Shown here in pieces: positions 42,011 to 48,504 of a DNA stretch of 64,000 bases. The stretch is taken from contig NZ_JADYUM010000004.1 in NCBI RefSeq assembly GCF_021531815.1, forward strand, positions 62,001 to 126,000. Direction: 5' to 3'. The number at the start of each line of letters is the position of its first letter. Within the stretch, counting starts at the first letter, position 1. The notes under the pieces were generated by a model. The model saw nothing but the letters and a program-made list of their open reading frames with translations. It had not been told where the DNA came from and ran no database searches. Origin of the DNA: Pseudoflavonifractor phocaeensis (GTDB taxonomy: Bacteria; Bacillota; Clostridia; Oscillospirales; Oscillospiraceae). Both the position numbers and the translations under genes were made by a program.

Positions 42011-43372
42011 ATGATGTATGTGCCACCACAAGTGAATACCGCTTTGGATCTGCTCGCTGCAGCTGGTTATGAGGCTTACCTTGTTGGTGGTGCTGTCCGT
42101 GACTATGTCAGAGAGAACCGGCAGGGGAAGGACTGGGATATTACAACCAGTGCGCTTCCGGAAGAAGTTGAGCGAGTGTTTGCCGGATACCGTCTGATCG
42201 AAACCGGCCTGAAGCACGGCACCGTCACTGTTGTGATTGATGGAGAGCCTTTGGAGATCACCACTTACAGAGTTGATGGTAGCTATTCTGACCACCGGCG
42301 TCCGGACTCCGTTAGCTTTACCAGGAGCCTCCGGGAGGATGTCGAGCGCAGAGACTTCACCATGAACGCTCTAGCCTATAATCCATCTGCAGGTGTCGTT
42401 GATCTGGTCGGTGGCGTGAAGGATATCGAAGCTAAGATCTTACGTTGCGTAGGAGATCCTGATCGGCGCTTCCAGGAAGATGCCCTTCGTATACTCCGAG
42501 CTTTGCGTTTTGCATCTGTCCTTGGCTTGGAGATTGAGTCCGCAACTGCAGAAGCAGCGCATAAGAATAAAGCTCTTCTGAAGGAGATTGCAGCTGAACG
42601 CATCCAGGTTGAATTGACGAAGATGCTTTGTGGTGAGGGTATTCAGGAAGTACTTGTGAAATACTCAGACATCCTTGCTGTTGTCATGCCCGAGCTTGAA
42701 CCGATGTTTGGCTTTGAGCAGCAAAATCCACACCATAACAGTGATGTTTGGTATCATACCGTCAAAGTTGTTACCAACGCACCGGCTGAACCGGTGATGA
42801 GATGGACTGCGCTGCTGCACGATGTCGGTAAGCCTCACTGCTTCTCGCTGGATGAGCAAGGTATTGGGCACTTCTTTGGACACGCCAGCAAAAGCACCGT
42901 TATAGCAGATGAGTTGCTTCAACGGCTTCGTTTTGATAACGCTACACGGGAGCGGATCACTTTGTTGGTTAAAAATCACGATACACCGCTGCCGTCTGAT
43001 GAGCGTGGCGTCAAACGACTGATGAACCGACTTGGTTCAGAGGCTGCGCTTCAGATTGTAAATATCCACCGGGCAGATACCGCTGGTCAGCACCCAGACT
43101 GTGCGTATAGATATGTTGAGTTCGATGAGGTAAAGGCAATGATGCAGAAGGTACTCGATGAGCAGGCTTGCTTCTCTGTGAAGAACCTTGCCATCAACGG
43201 TAATGACGTGCTGGCAAAAGGACTACGCGGCAAACAGGTAGGTGAAGCGCTCCAGAGGACGCTTAATGCGGTAATGGACGGTGAAGTGCCTAACGAGAAG
43301 AACGAATTGCTTATCTTTTTGGATTGTATCCTGGACGAGTACATGGAAGACTACAGGAAAATGTCCGAGTAA
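42011..43372 (+). CDS. cca: CCA tRNA nucleotidyltransferase
   Basis: A 453-residue class II CCA-adding enzyme with HD domain. Motifs: LVGGAVRDYV (about 25), DWDITTSALPEE (catalytic DxD, about 42), DFTMNALAYNP with RRDF (about 115), EDALRILRALRFA (about 156), and an HD phosphohydrolase region ALLHDVGKPH (about 268). It builds and repairs the 3' CCA end of tRNA. Every tRNA gene in this window encodes its own CCA, so the element has no need of this enzyme for maturation; repair of damaged tRNA, or CCA addition to the tRNA-like RNAs of the array, is more likely. It follows the RlaP-like gene by four bases. Confidence 0.95.
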   Translation: MMYVPPQVNTALDLLAAAGYEAYLVGGAVRDYVRENRQGKDWDITTSALPEEVERVFAGYRLIETGLKHGTVTVVIDGEPLEITTYRVDGSYSDHRRPDSVSFTRSLREDVERRDFTMNALAYNPSAGVVDLVGGVKDIEAKILRCVGDPDRRFQEDALRILRALRFASVLGLEIESATAEAAHKNKALLKEIAAERIQVELTKMLCGEGIQEVLVKYSDILAVVMPELEPMFGFEQQNPHHNSDVWYHTVKVVTNAPAEPVMRWTALLHDVGKPHCFSLDEQGIGHFFGHASKSTVIADELLQRLRFDNATRERITLLVKNHDTPLPSDERGVKRLMNRLGSEAALQIVNIHRADTAGQHPDCAYRYVEFDEVKAMMQKVLDEQACFSVKNLAINGNDVLAKGLRGKQVGEALQRTLNAVMDGEVPNEKNELLIFLDCILDEYMEDYRKMSE

Positions 43373-43402
43373 TCGGCGATGCCCATGGAGGTGTAAATAC
43401 GA

Positions 43403-43570
43403 ATGAAACAGCTTATCCCTCTGAATAAACAGAGTAAGAAAAAGCAAAAGGAATATCACGATAAGCAGCGGGGGAGTTGGAATGGCATCTCGCCGGTCAC
43501 GCGCACTGTACCAAATGGAAAGGCGTATGACCGAAACAAAGTGAAGCGTGAGGTACACACTTCTGAATAA
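43403..43570 (+). CDS. Small basic protein at the end of the RNA-repair operon
   Basis: A 55-residue lysine/arginine-rich protein (MKQLIPLNKQSKKKQKEYHD, then RGSWNGISPVTRTVPNGKAY). GGAGGT lies 10 bases before the ATG. It reads as a real small gene because of the ribosome site, its even codon use and the terminator straight after it. Highly basic composition suggests RNA or DNA binding. Similar short proteins occur in Clostridia as far as I recall, but I cannot name a family. Confidence 0.6.
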   Translation: MKQLIPLNKQSKKKQKEYHDKQRGSWNGISPVTRTVPNGKAYDRNKVKREVHTSE

Positions 43571-43574
43571 GCAC

Positions 43575-43620
43575 AAGGGACATAGAACGTGGAAAGTTCC
43601 GCGAACTATGCCCCTTTTTA
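43575..43620 (+). terminator. Intrinsic terminator of the RNA-repair operon
   Basis: A stem of AAGGG-A-CATAG with CTATG-C-CCCTT (one A x C mismatch, 43575-43613), followed by TTTTTATAA. Confidence 0.75.
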
Positions 43621-43668
43621 TAATTCAAGATAAATTTTTTGAAAATATTTGATTTTTGGTGTCCGATT

Positions 43669-43832
43669 TTGGGCTTCTAAAACGAAATTATATATAGAGG
43701 GACAAGAAGAGAGGCAGAGACCTCCCTTGTTCAACAACTTTATAATAGCGTTTAGCCTCACGCGAATAGCGGTGGCTTGAAACACCGAGCCTGACCACAG
43801 GCATGTAATGTGCCTGTGGTCTACTCGTTTAT
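43669..43832 (+). ncRNA. Candidate small RNA with own promoter and terminator-like hairpin
   Basis: TTGGGC (43669-43674), a 16-base spacer and TATATA (43691-43696) form a promoter. The following 130 bases have no reading frame but at least four helices: GGACAAG/CTTGTTC around GAGG/CCTC, GCGT/ACGC, CGGTG/CACCG, and a perfect 11-bp stem (43793-43803 with 43811-43821) ending in TACTCGTTT, which could terminate it. A half operator (TGTCC at 43660) precedes the promoter. Identity unknown; it is not a tRNA or a standard riboswitch that I recognise. Confidence 0.5.
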
Positions 43833-43838
43833 GAAAAT

Positions 43839-43868
43839 AGACGTGAAGTAGATTCCTACCTCACGTCT
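43839..43868 (-). terminator. Terminator of the minus-strand tRNA array
   Basis: AGACGTGA (43839-43846) pairs with TCACGTCT (43861-43868) around an inner GTAG/CTAC hairpin; on the minus strand ATTTTC follows. It lies directly downstream of tRNA-Tyr. Confidence 0.7.
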
Positions 43869-43872
43869 TATC

Positions 43873-43956
43873 TGGTGGGCCAGGTTGGACTCGAACCAAC
43901 GCATGATTAACCGGCGCATTTACAGTGCGCTGCCATTGCCGCTAGGCGACTGACCC
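43873..43956 (-). tRNA. tRNA-Tyr (GTA)
   Basis: The acceptor GGGTCAG/CTGGCCC closes with one G.U pair, the anticodon loop is CTGTAAA (GTA), a class II-type variable arm follows, and the T-arm is GTTGG-TTCGAGT-CCAAC. ACCA is encoded at the 3' end. Confidence 0.92.
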
Positions 43957-43959
43957 ATA

Positions 43960-44045
43960 TGGCGGAGAGCGCAGAATTCGAATCTGACACCGTGAAGTGC
44001 GATCCGCTTAGCGGGCGGTCCCCGGACCTTCCGGGTTCACTCTCC
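43960..44045 (-). tRNA. tRNA-Ser (GCT)
   Basis: The acceptor GGAGAGT/GCTCTCC, anticodon loop CCGCTAA (GCT), long variable arm and T-arm CAGATTCGAATTCTG fit a serine tRNA. CCA is encoded. Confidence 0.9.
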
Positions 44046-44051
44046 GTATTT

Positions 44052-44126
44052 TGGCTGGGGTGGCTGGATTCGAACCAACGAATGGCGGAGTCAGAGTCCG
44101 CTGCCTTACCACTTGGCTACACCCCA
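44052..44126 (-). tRNA. tRNA-Gln (CTG)
   Basis: The acceptor TGGGGTG/CACCCCA, D-arm TAGCCAAGTGGTAAGGCA, anticodon loop CTCTGAC (CTG) and encoded GCCA end mark a glutamine tRNA. Confidence 0.93.
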
Positions 44127-44130
44127 ATAT

Positions 44131-44206
44131 TGGCAGGGGCAGAGTGACTTGAACACCCAGCACGCGGTTTTGGAGACCGCTGCTCTACCAGTTGAGCTAT
44201 GCCCCT
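44131..44206 (-). tRNA. tRNA-Trp (CCA)
   Basis: The acceptor AGGGGCA/TGCCCCT, D-arm TAGCTCAACTGGTAGAGCA, anticodon loop CTCCAAA (CCA) and encoded GCCA end identify a tryptophan tRNA. Confidence 0.93.
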
Positions 44207-44209
44207 ATG

Positions 44210-44286
44210 TGGTGATGCCTGCGGGACTTGAACCCGGCATTACAAGCTTGAGAGGCTTGCGTCCTGACCAATTAGACGAAGGCACC
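44210..44286 (-). tRNA. tRNA-Glu (CTC)
   Basis: The acceptor GGTGCCT/AGGCATC (one G.U), anticodon loop CTCTCAA (CTC) and T-arm CCGGG-TTCAAGT-CCCG fit a glutamate tRNA; ACCA is encoded. Confidence 0.9.
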
Positions 44287-44289
44287 GTA

Positions 44290-44366
44290 TGGAGATCCGC
44301 ACCGGACTCGAACCGGTCATCGCAACCGTGAAAGGGTTGTGTCCTAACCTTTTAGACGAGCGGACC
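44290..44366 (-). tRNA. tRNA-Glu (TTC)
   Basis: The acceptor GGTCCGC/GCGGATC (one G.U), anticodon loop CTTTCAC (TTC) and T-arm ACCGG-TTCGAGT-CCGGT fit a glutamate tRNA. The discriminator base reads T before the encoded CCA, which is unusual for Glu. First tRNA in the direction of transcription. Confidence 0.88.
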
Positions 44367-44394
44367 ATAGAGCAGGGAAGTGATCCCTGCAAAG

Positions 44395-44631
44395 TTATGC
44401 GACGGAAATGTCTGTGATGAGGATATCATCTATACGAACATGCAGCAGAGCTGCAAGAACAAGCAGATTATCAACGGTCGGCAGTGCGGTTCCGTTTTGC
44501 CACTTGTAAATGGCTTGTGGGGAGTTAAAGCCAAACGCCATTTGGAGATCATGAACAGAAAGACCGGCTGCCTTGCGTAAGTTCATGATATTGGCACCTG
44601 TCAGTGCAAGGTTAATCGTTGGAAAGTCCAT
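44395..44631 (-). CDS. XRE-family regulator upstream of the tRNA array
   Basis: A 78-residue helix-turn-helix protein (NIMNLRKAAGLSVHDLQMAFGFNSPQAIYKWQNGTALPTVDNLL, quoted in part: GLSVHDLQMAFGF and PQAIYKWQNG). AGGAGGTG precedes the ATG. It lies 28 bases before tRNA-Glu(TTC) on the same strand with only a weak 7-bp hairpin (44372-44390) between them, so the tRNAs may be co-transcribed with it. Confidence 0.8.
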   Translation of the reverse strand: MDFPTINLALTGANIMNLRKAAGLSVHDLQMAFGFNSPQAIYKWQNGTALPTVDNLLVLAALLHVRIDDILITDISVA

Positions 44632-44676
44632 CTCGTGAACACCTCCTATCTAATCTGAATATTTGCCGGTAGGCAC

Positions 44677-44715
44677 GAAAAAGCCGCTTGTCTCGAACTT
44701 CAAGACAAGCGGCTT
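44677..44715 (-). terminator. Minus-strand terminator upstream of the XRE gene
   Basis: A perfect 13-bp stem (44681-44693 with 44703-44715) with a 9-base loop; on the minus strand the 3' arm runs into TTTTTCG. It ends the transcript carrying the 42-residue gene. Confidence 0.85.
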
Positions 44716-44764
44716 CAATCATTCAGATAGGAGAGTCCTGGAACAGTCCTAGAATCCCGGACCG

Positions 44765-44893
44765 TTAGGAGACCAATCCAATCATGTTCTTCTGCTTATC
44801 TTGAAATGGGCGTGCTTCGCTATAGCTATATTCCTGCTGGAAGATAGCCTGCCACTCGCTCATATAGAAGATAGCGGAAGAGATGTTCTTCAT
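44765..44893 (-). CDS. Small hypothetical protein (42 residues)
   Basis: The frame encodes MKNISSAIFYMSEWQAIFQQ and continues to NMIGLVS. AAGGA lies 9 bases before this ATG; another in-frame ATG two codons earlier is too close to that site. It ends 50 bases before a minus-strand terminator. No known family; supported by the ribosome site and position only. Confidence 0.45.
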   Translation of the reverse strand: MKNISSAIFYMSEWQAIFQQEYSYSEARPFQDKQKNMIGLVS

Positions 44894-45003
44894 GGTCATA
44901 TGTCCTTTCTGTAGAGTAGTTTATCTTGGTTTCTGAATGTACTATAACACATGGAACTGAGTTTGTCATTCAACCTGTAGTTAAAATAATGAAATTGTAA
45001 CAT

Positions 45004-45198
45004 TCAGAATACGGAGTACATCACCCACATGATGAGGATGCAAGGAGTTAGGAACAGTGCCGTTCCTTTCAGCAGCCGTCCCTTTACCAGCTGAAAGTCA
45101 TGAGGCAAGTATGGGATACACGAAAAGATCATCTGAATGCCGATGGTTATGGAGATAATCATCGCAACACTGACAATACAGAAGATAGCAACAAGCAT
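45004..45198 (-). CDS. Small membrane protein (64 residues)
   Basis: Two hydrophobic helices (LVAIFCIVSVAMIISITIGI and a C-terminal GTALFLTPCILIMWVMYSVF) joined by a basic loop. AAGGAGT lies just before ATG 45198, and this ribosome site overlaps the stop of the frame-shifted extension of the upstream gene. Function unknown. Confidence 0.6.
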   Translation of the reverse strand: MLVAIFCIVSVAMIISITIGIQMIFSCIPYLPHDFQLVKGRLLKGTALFLTPCILIMWVMYSVF

Positions 45199-45287
45199 AG
45201 ATAACTCCTTACCTGCAGGCACAGAACAGCTCAGGATCAATTGTAGCGCCTGCGTGTTGCAGCATTTTCCGAATGCGCTTTTCAATA

Positions 45288-45632
45288 TCAGGGCCAAAAG
45301 GAGGGCTCCAGGGTGCCGTGAATTCTAATCGGCGTGGATCTGCCTTGACGCACGTTAATATTCCACATGAAGCCATCGCAGACATCAACACTGTAATCAG
45401 GGATCCAGGCCTCGGTATCCATCATTACCTGATCGATTAGAACAAACAGGTCATAGATCTCGTCGGCATTGACTCTAACAAGTTCATCGTGGATCAGATC
45501 ATGGCGGCCATTAAATTGCTTAACATGAATCGTACTCGCTGCTCTGGAAATGGTTGTTCTCTCCAGCACCATGTCATCGCTGCTGCATAGAACCCAGTTA
45601 TGCCATTCAATTGTAAGGGAAGTGCTCTGCAT
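45288..45632 (-). CDS. Hypothetical protein, probably frameshifted at its 3' end
   Basis: A 114-residue frame with GGAGG before its ATG; beta-strand-rich and acidic, no recognised domain. It stops early at GTLEPSFWP. In the next frame the same DNA continues as PPFGPDIEKRIRKML and runs to a stop at 45209 that overlaps the ribosome site of the next gene. One base fewer in the CCC tract near 45308-45312 would join the two into a product of about 140 residues. I regard the shorter form as a frameshift product or a site of recoding. Confidence 0.5.
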   Translation of the reverse strand: MQSTSLTIEWHNWVLCSSDDMVLERTTISRAASTIHVKQFNGRHDLIHDELVRVNADEIYDLFVLIDQVMMDTEAWIPDYSVDVCDGFMWNINVRQGRSTPIRIHGTLEPSFWP

Positions 45633-45649
45633 ACAAGCCTCCTAAAGCA

Positions 45650-45760
45650 TCAGTTGAGGCGCAGTTCTGCAATCAATTCATCAAATGTAATTTGACCCAG
45701 AAGAGGCTCATTGTCCTCCCCGTGCTCAGTCGTATCAATCATGATATCTTTATCTTCCAT
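45650..45760 (-). CDS. Small acidic protein (36 residues)
   Basis: The frame encodes MEDKDIMIDTTEHGEDNEPL and ends ITFDELIAELRLN. The ribosome site is weak (CGGTGA). It lies between two minus-strand genes of similar style and fills an otherwise empty gap. Function unknown and the call tentative. Confidence 0.4.
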   Translation of the reverse strand: MEDKDIMIDTTEHGEDNEPLLGQITFDELIAELRLN

Positions 45761-45813
45761 TCTAATCACCGAGGAAAGATTGTATCGTTAAATCGGCTGA
45801 AAGTCAAATTGGA

Positions 45814-46035
45814 TTACTTATCTGCAGATGCTTCAAACTGGGTGAGATCTACCTTTCCTGTTTCAAATAACTCACGCATGAGAGAGTCGGCATTCGCCTT
45901 CACGATGCGATGTACAGTGTAATCATAGTTTTCAGAAGCAACATACAGCTCCTGCGCCTGTTCGTCATAATACAGGCTTTCAGCTTCCAGAACGATATAG
46001 GTGTTGTCGCTCTGATCTCTCAGCAATACACGCAT
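45814..46035 (-). CDS. Small hypothetical protein (73 residues)
   Basis: An acidic, beta-rich protein (VLLRDQSDNTYIVLEAESLY, then SENYDYTVHRIVKANADSLM). GGAGG in the last codons of the upstream coiled-coil gene serves its ATG, so translation is coupled. No family recognised. Confidence 0.6.
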   Translation of the reverse strand: MRVLLRDQSDNTYIVLEAESLYYDEQAQELYVASENYDYTVHRIVKANADSLMRELFETGKVDLTQFEASADK

Positions 46036-46036
46036 A

Positions 46037-46387
46037 TTACAGGTCCTCCATTTTATCTTCTACGTCAGAGATCTGGGACTCAAGCTCAGCAATCATGCCC
46101 TCTAAGCGTTCTTTTCGGCGTTCCCACCGGGCATATGCAACTGAGGTGCAGTCTTCCGGCTCTTTATCTTCAAGGTCTGAAAGCTTGTCCTCCAGATCAG
46201 ACAGTTCGTCTTCCAAACTGTCTAATTCCTCCTCCAGAGCTTCCAGGGCAATCTCGTCGTCGGTATCCTCGTCATCTCTATCGGTCTCGGCCTCCTCGCC
46301 GAGGCTCAGAACAATGCTTACACCTACCGCGTGCTCAAAGGCATCAGTCTCACCGTCGTGATTAAAATCAAAAAGTCCGCCAAACAT
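46037..46387 (-). CDS. Acidic coiled-coil protein with an EF-hand-like N terminus
   Basis: A 116-residue protein. It begins MFGGLFDFNHDGETDAFEHA, where DFNHDGETDAFE is an EF-hand-like calcium loop, has a short hydrophobic stretch, and continues as a heptad-repeat coiled coil (LEEELDSLEDELSDLEDKL and LEGMIAELESQISDVEDKM). AGGAGGTG precedes ATG 46387; the longer frame crosses the operator at 46435. Similar short proteins with this N terminus occur in clostridial elements, but I know of no function. Confidence 0.65.
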   Translation of the reverse strand: MFGGLFDFNHDGETDAFEHAVGVSIVLSLGEEAETDRDDEDTDDEIALEALEEELDSLEDELSDLEDKLSDLEDKEPEDCTSVAYARWERRKERLEGMIAELESQISDVEDKMEDL

Positions 46388-46434
46388 AAATGGGGCACCT
46401 CCTTCACTTGATACCTTAATGATATCGAAGGGGG

Positions 46435-46452
46435 TGTCCCATTTTACGGACA
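46435..46452. promoter_or_regulatory. TGTMC-N8-GGACA operator, copy 3
   Basis: TGTCC-CATTTTAC-GGACA is a perfect inverted repeat located 48 bases upstream of the coiled-coil gene and just after the XRE gene at 46469. Flanking bases match copy 1 as well (a GATATC lies 11 bases further on the gene side in both). Confidence 0.6.
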
Positions 46453-46468
46453 ACGAAAGTGAAAGTTA

Positions 46469-46684
46469 TTATTCATCAGTAGAATCAGGGAGGAATTCCA
46501 TGATATCTCCGATGTCAGCTTGGAGTACACAACAGATCCGGTACAGAATGGACAAGCTCACTTCCTCGTCGCGCCGGATACGTGTCATGGTATTAGGTGC
46601 AACCTTGGATGCCTGTCGCAATTCAGAACAGGTCATCTTTCGGTCTATCATGAGCTTCCACATCTTATTATAGGAGAGGGTCAT
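46469..46684 (-). CDS. Small XRE/Cro-type regulator, paralogue of the one at 7115
   Basis: A 71-residue helix-turn-helix protein. It begins TLSYNKMWKLMIDRKMTCSE, has VAPNTMTRIRRDEEVSLSIL as the recognition region, and ends DIGDIMEFLPDSTDE. Aligned by eye it matches the regulator at 7115 at about two thirds of positions, with no gaps. ATG 46684 follows AGGAGG by 7 bases. It lies next to operator copy 3. Confidence 0.85.
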   Translation of the reverse strand: MTLSYNKMWKLMIDRKMTCSELRQASKVAPNTMTRIRRDEEVSLSILYRICCVLQADIGDIMEFLPDSTDE

Positions 46685-46700
46685 GGGGAACCTCCTAGTC

Positions 46701-47309
46701 TCAGAAGATATAATAGAGAATGCGTGTCTTATATGCCTGAAGATCTCTGACCGGTATATCCTTACGATAGGGGATGGAGTGATTGAAAGCCTCAAGTTGG
46801 TCATGCACTTTCTCTACCATGCGGCGCAGCTGGTTACGTGTGTCGTAGGGAAAGTCCCATTTGAGCAGAACGTATTCACGTCTGGCTTCTTCAGGGAGGC
46901 CCAGTAATTCATGTGCTGTCAGGACTTCGCTGGGATCTTCGTCATTACCGTTTTCAATTAGCGCTGCGTCGTTTCGGGTGACATATCCCTCATACATGTA
47001 TGGGGAATTCAAAGTCGTCTCCAGAGTCTTTAGATCGCCCAGAACGAAGTATTTGCCAAGGCGGACATAGTCCTCTTGTTCTTCTTTTGTTTCCTCCAGT
47101 AGCAATGTCTGAGATGATTCGGCCAGTTCTTCAAAGTTCAGGCAATGTCCGCTTGGAATCAGCGGTTCCAGAAGACCAAGGAAAGAGCGGGAAATGTTGG
47201 CGAGATACTGATGGTTAAGCCCCCCATCAGTACCCTGAGTGAGATAATCGATGTTATACCATTTACCGGCATAGAATGCTTCTGCGAAAAATTTGTAAGT
47301 AGTGCTCAT
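46701..47309 (-). CDS. Hypothetical protein (202 residues)
   Basis: A soluble protein with aromatic N terminus (STTYKFFAEAFYAGKWYNID) and a charged middle (LLLEETKEEQEDYVRLGKYF). No domain recognised. It overlaps the phosphoesterase stop by one base, so the two genes are coupled, and it precedes the XRE gene. It might read out or modulate the phosphoesterase, but that is guesswork. Confidence 0.55.
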   Translation of the reverse strand: MSTTYKFFAEAFYAGKWYNIDYLTQGTDGGLNHQYLANISRSFLGLLEPLIPSGHCLNFEELAESSQTLLLEETKEEQEDYVRLGKYFVLGDLKTLETTLNSPYMYEGYVTRNDAALIENGNDEDPSEVLTAHELLGLPEEARREYVLLKWDFPYDTRNQLRRMVEKVHDQLEAFNHSIPYRKDIPVRDLQAYKTRILYYIF

Positions 47310-48226
47310 TATATTTCTCCTTCAATATCGTCCAAAAGCCCCAGGGCCTGAACGATTTCGGCTTGTCGCTCCATGCGACGGATCAACTCAGCCTCTTCTT
47401 GCATATTAAGCGTTTGAGGTAAGATGTCATAGTCCTCAAACATGAATTGAATCTTATCGATCTTCTTTGCAAGATGGTAGTGGCCACAGTACCACCGCTC
47501 ATAAGTAAGCTTCTGCTCAATTTCCTCGAGCCATATCTCTGTACTCTTATCTACAGTGCTCTGGTCGATCATGGGGAGGAAGACTTCCACAGGCTCGTAG
47601 CGAAGAGGACAGGTGTGGGCAAATACTACATCGACTTTCCAATCACGTGCTGCCAGCACAGATTCAACTTTACGTTTGATTTCTTCGGACGGCTGCTCAT
47701 CTGGAAACCAACGATAACCACGAGCGAGGCGGTAATATTTATCAACGCTATATGCACCACCAATGACGAGACAGGAGTAACCCATAAAGTCGTAGATCTC
47801 GCCGTCAATTGCAAACAGAATGTTAGGATATGCTGGTTCTACCCATACTTTGCCGCCACGATACTCTTGTATTTCATAGCCCAACGCCTTAGATGGTCGA
47901 AGCTCATGGTTACCGTGGATGCAGAAGAAGGTGACTGGAATCTTTGAAAGCTTTTTCTTACCTTTGCGATCGGTACCTCCACCGAAATAGTTCAAGCCCA
48001 CATCGCCAAGAATGATGAATGTATTCTCTGGCTCGACTTCATGTTGCTGGCAGAAATTTTTGATCCGTTCGAATTCTCCATGTGTGTCACCAGTAATGTA
48101 AAAGACGTTCTTAGCGGAGAATTTCTCTTCCAGCTCAGCAAATACCTCTTCAGAAGGGCGGCCAGTGCCTTCCTTCGCCTCATCCAGCATTGCCATGAAT
48201 TCCTTCTTCGCTTGTTCTTTATCCAT
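47309..48226 (-). CDS. Metallophosphoesterase
   Basis: A protein of about 305 residues of the calcineurin-like phosphoesterase superfamily. Metal-binding motifs: YITGDTHGEFERI (about 43), ILGDVGLNY (about 73), CIHGNHELRP (about 103), VVFAHTCPLRY (about 205) and YCGHYHLA (about 250). ATG 48226 follows AAGGAG. A 25-residue amphipathic N-terminal helix precedes the domain. Substrates in this superfamily include phosphoproteins, nucleotides and nucleic acids, and the motifs do not decide between them. Confidence 0.85.
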   Translation of the reverse strand: MDKEQAKKEFMAMLDEAKEGTGRPSEEVFAELEEKFSAKNVFYITGDTHGEFERIKNFCQQHEVEPENTFIILGDVGLNYFGGGTDRKGKKKLSKIPVTFFCIHGNHELRPSKALGYEIQEYRGGKVWVEPAYPNILFAIDGEIYDFMGYSCLVIGGAYSVDKYYRLARGYRWFPDEQPSEEIKRKVESVLAARDWKVDVVFAHTCPLRYEPVEVFLPMIDQSTVDKSTEIWLEEIEQKLTYERWYCGHYHLAKKIDKIQFMFEDYDILPQTLNMQEEAELIRRMERQAEIVQALGLLDDIEGEI

Positions 48227-48321
48227 AAGCTCACGCTCCTTAGATTGTCTTTTAATCAGTTCTACGATCCAGTAACAGAACCGACAACAAATCAATCCTG
48301 ATTTTATAGTAACCGAACAGG

Positions 48322-48339
48322 TGTACCATTTTCCGGCCT
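48322..48339. promoter_or_regulatory. Imperfect TGTMC-N8-GGACA operator, copy 4
   Basis: TGTAC-CATTTTCC-GGCCT matches the left half and spacer of the motif, and the right half in part. It lies 96 bases upstream of the phosphoesterase start; on the minus strand TATAAA follows at about 48302-48307. Confidence 0.35.
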
Positions 48340-48366
48340 GCGAATGAAAAGCATGTTATAAAAGAA

Positions 48367-48397
48367 TTACCACATAGGCGTTTGGCCTATGCGGTAA
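48367..48397. terminator. Hairpin in the intergenic region between phosphoesterases
   Basis: A 13-bp stem with one mismatch (48367-48379 with 48385-48397). T-runs are weak on both strands, so it may be a terminator or another structured element. Confidence 0.4.
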
Positions 48398-48461
48398 CTT
48401 CATTATCTATTGCTGTAATCATTGAGTCAATGTGCTGGACGAATTCATAGTGATATGAATT

Positions 48462-48490
48462 GGTTCGGGCAATATTGTTGCCCGAACCTC
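48462..48490 (-). terminator. Hairpin after the second phosphoesterase
   Basis: A perfect 11-bp stem (48462-48472 with 48478-48488) lies 15 bases after the stop at 48505. The T-run on the minus strand is poor (CCAATTC). Confidence 0.5.
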
Positions 48491-48504
48491 ATTTCATTCA
48501 AGCA

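Noticed and set aside
43651-43677. A further full TGTMC-N8-GGACA operator
   Set aside because: Only the left half (TGTCC) fits; the right half reads GCTTC.
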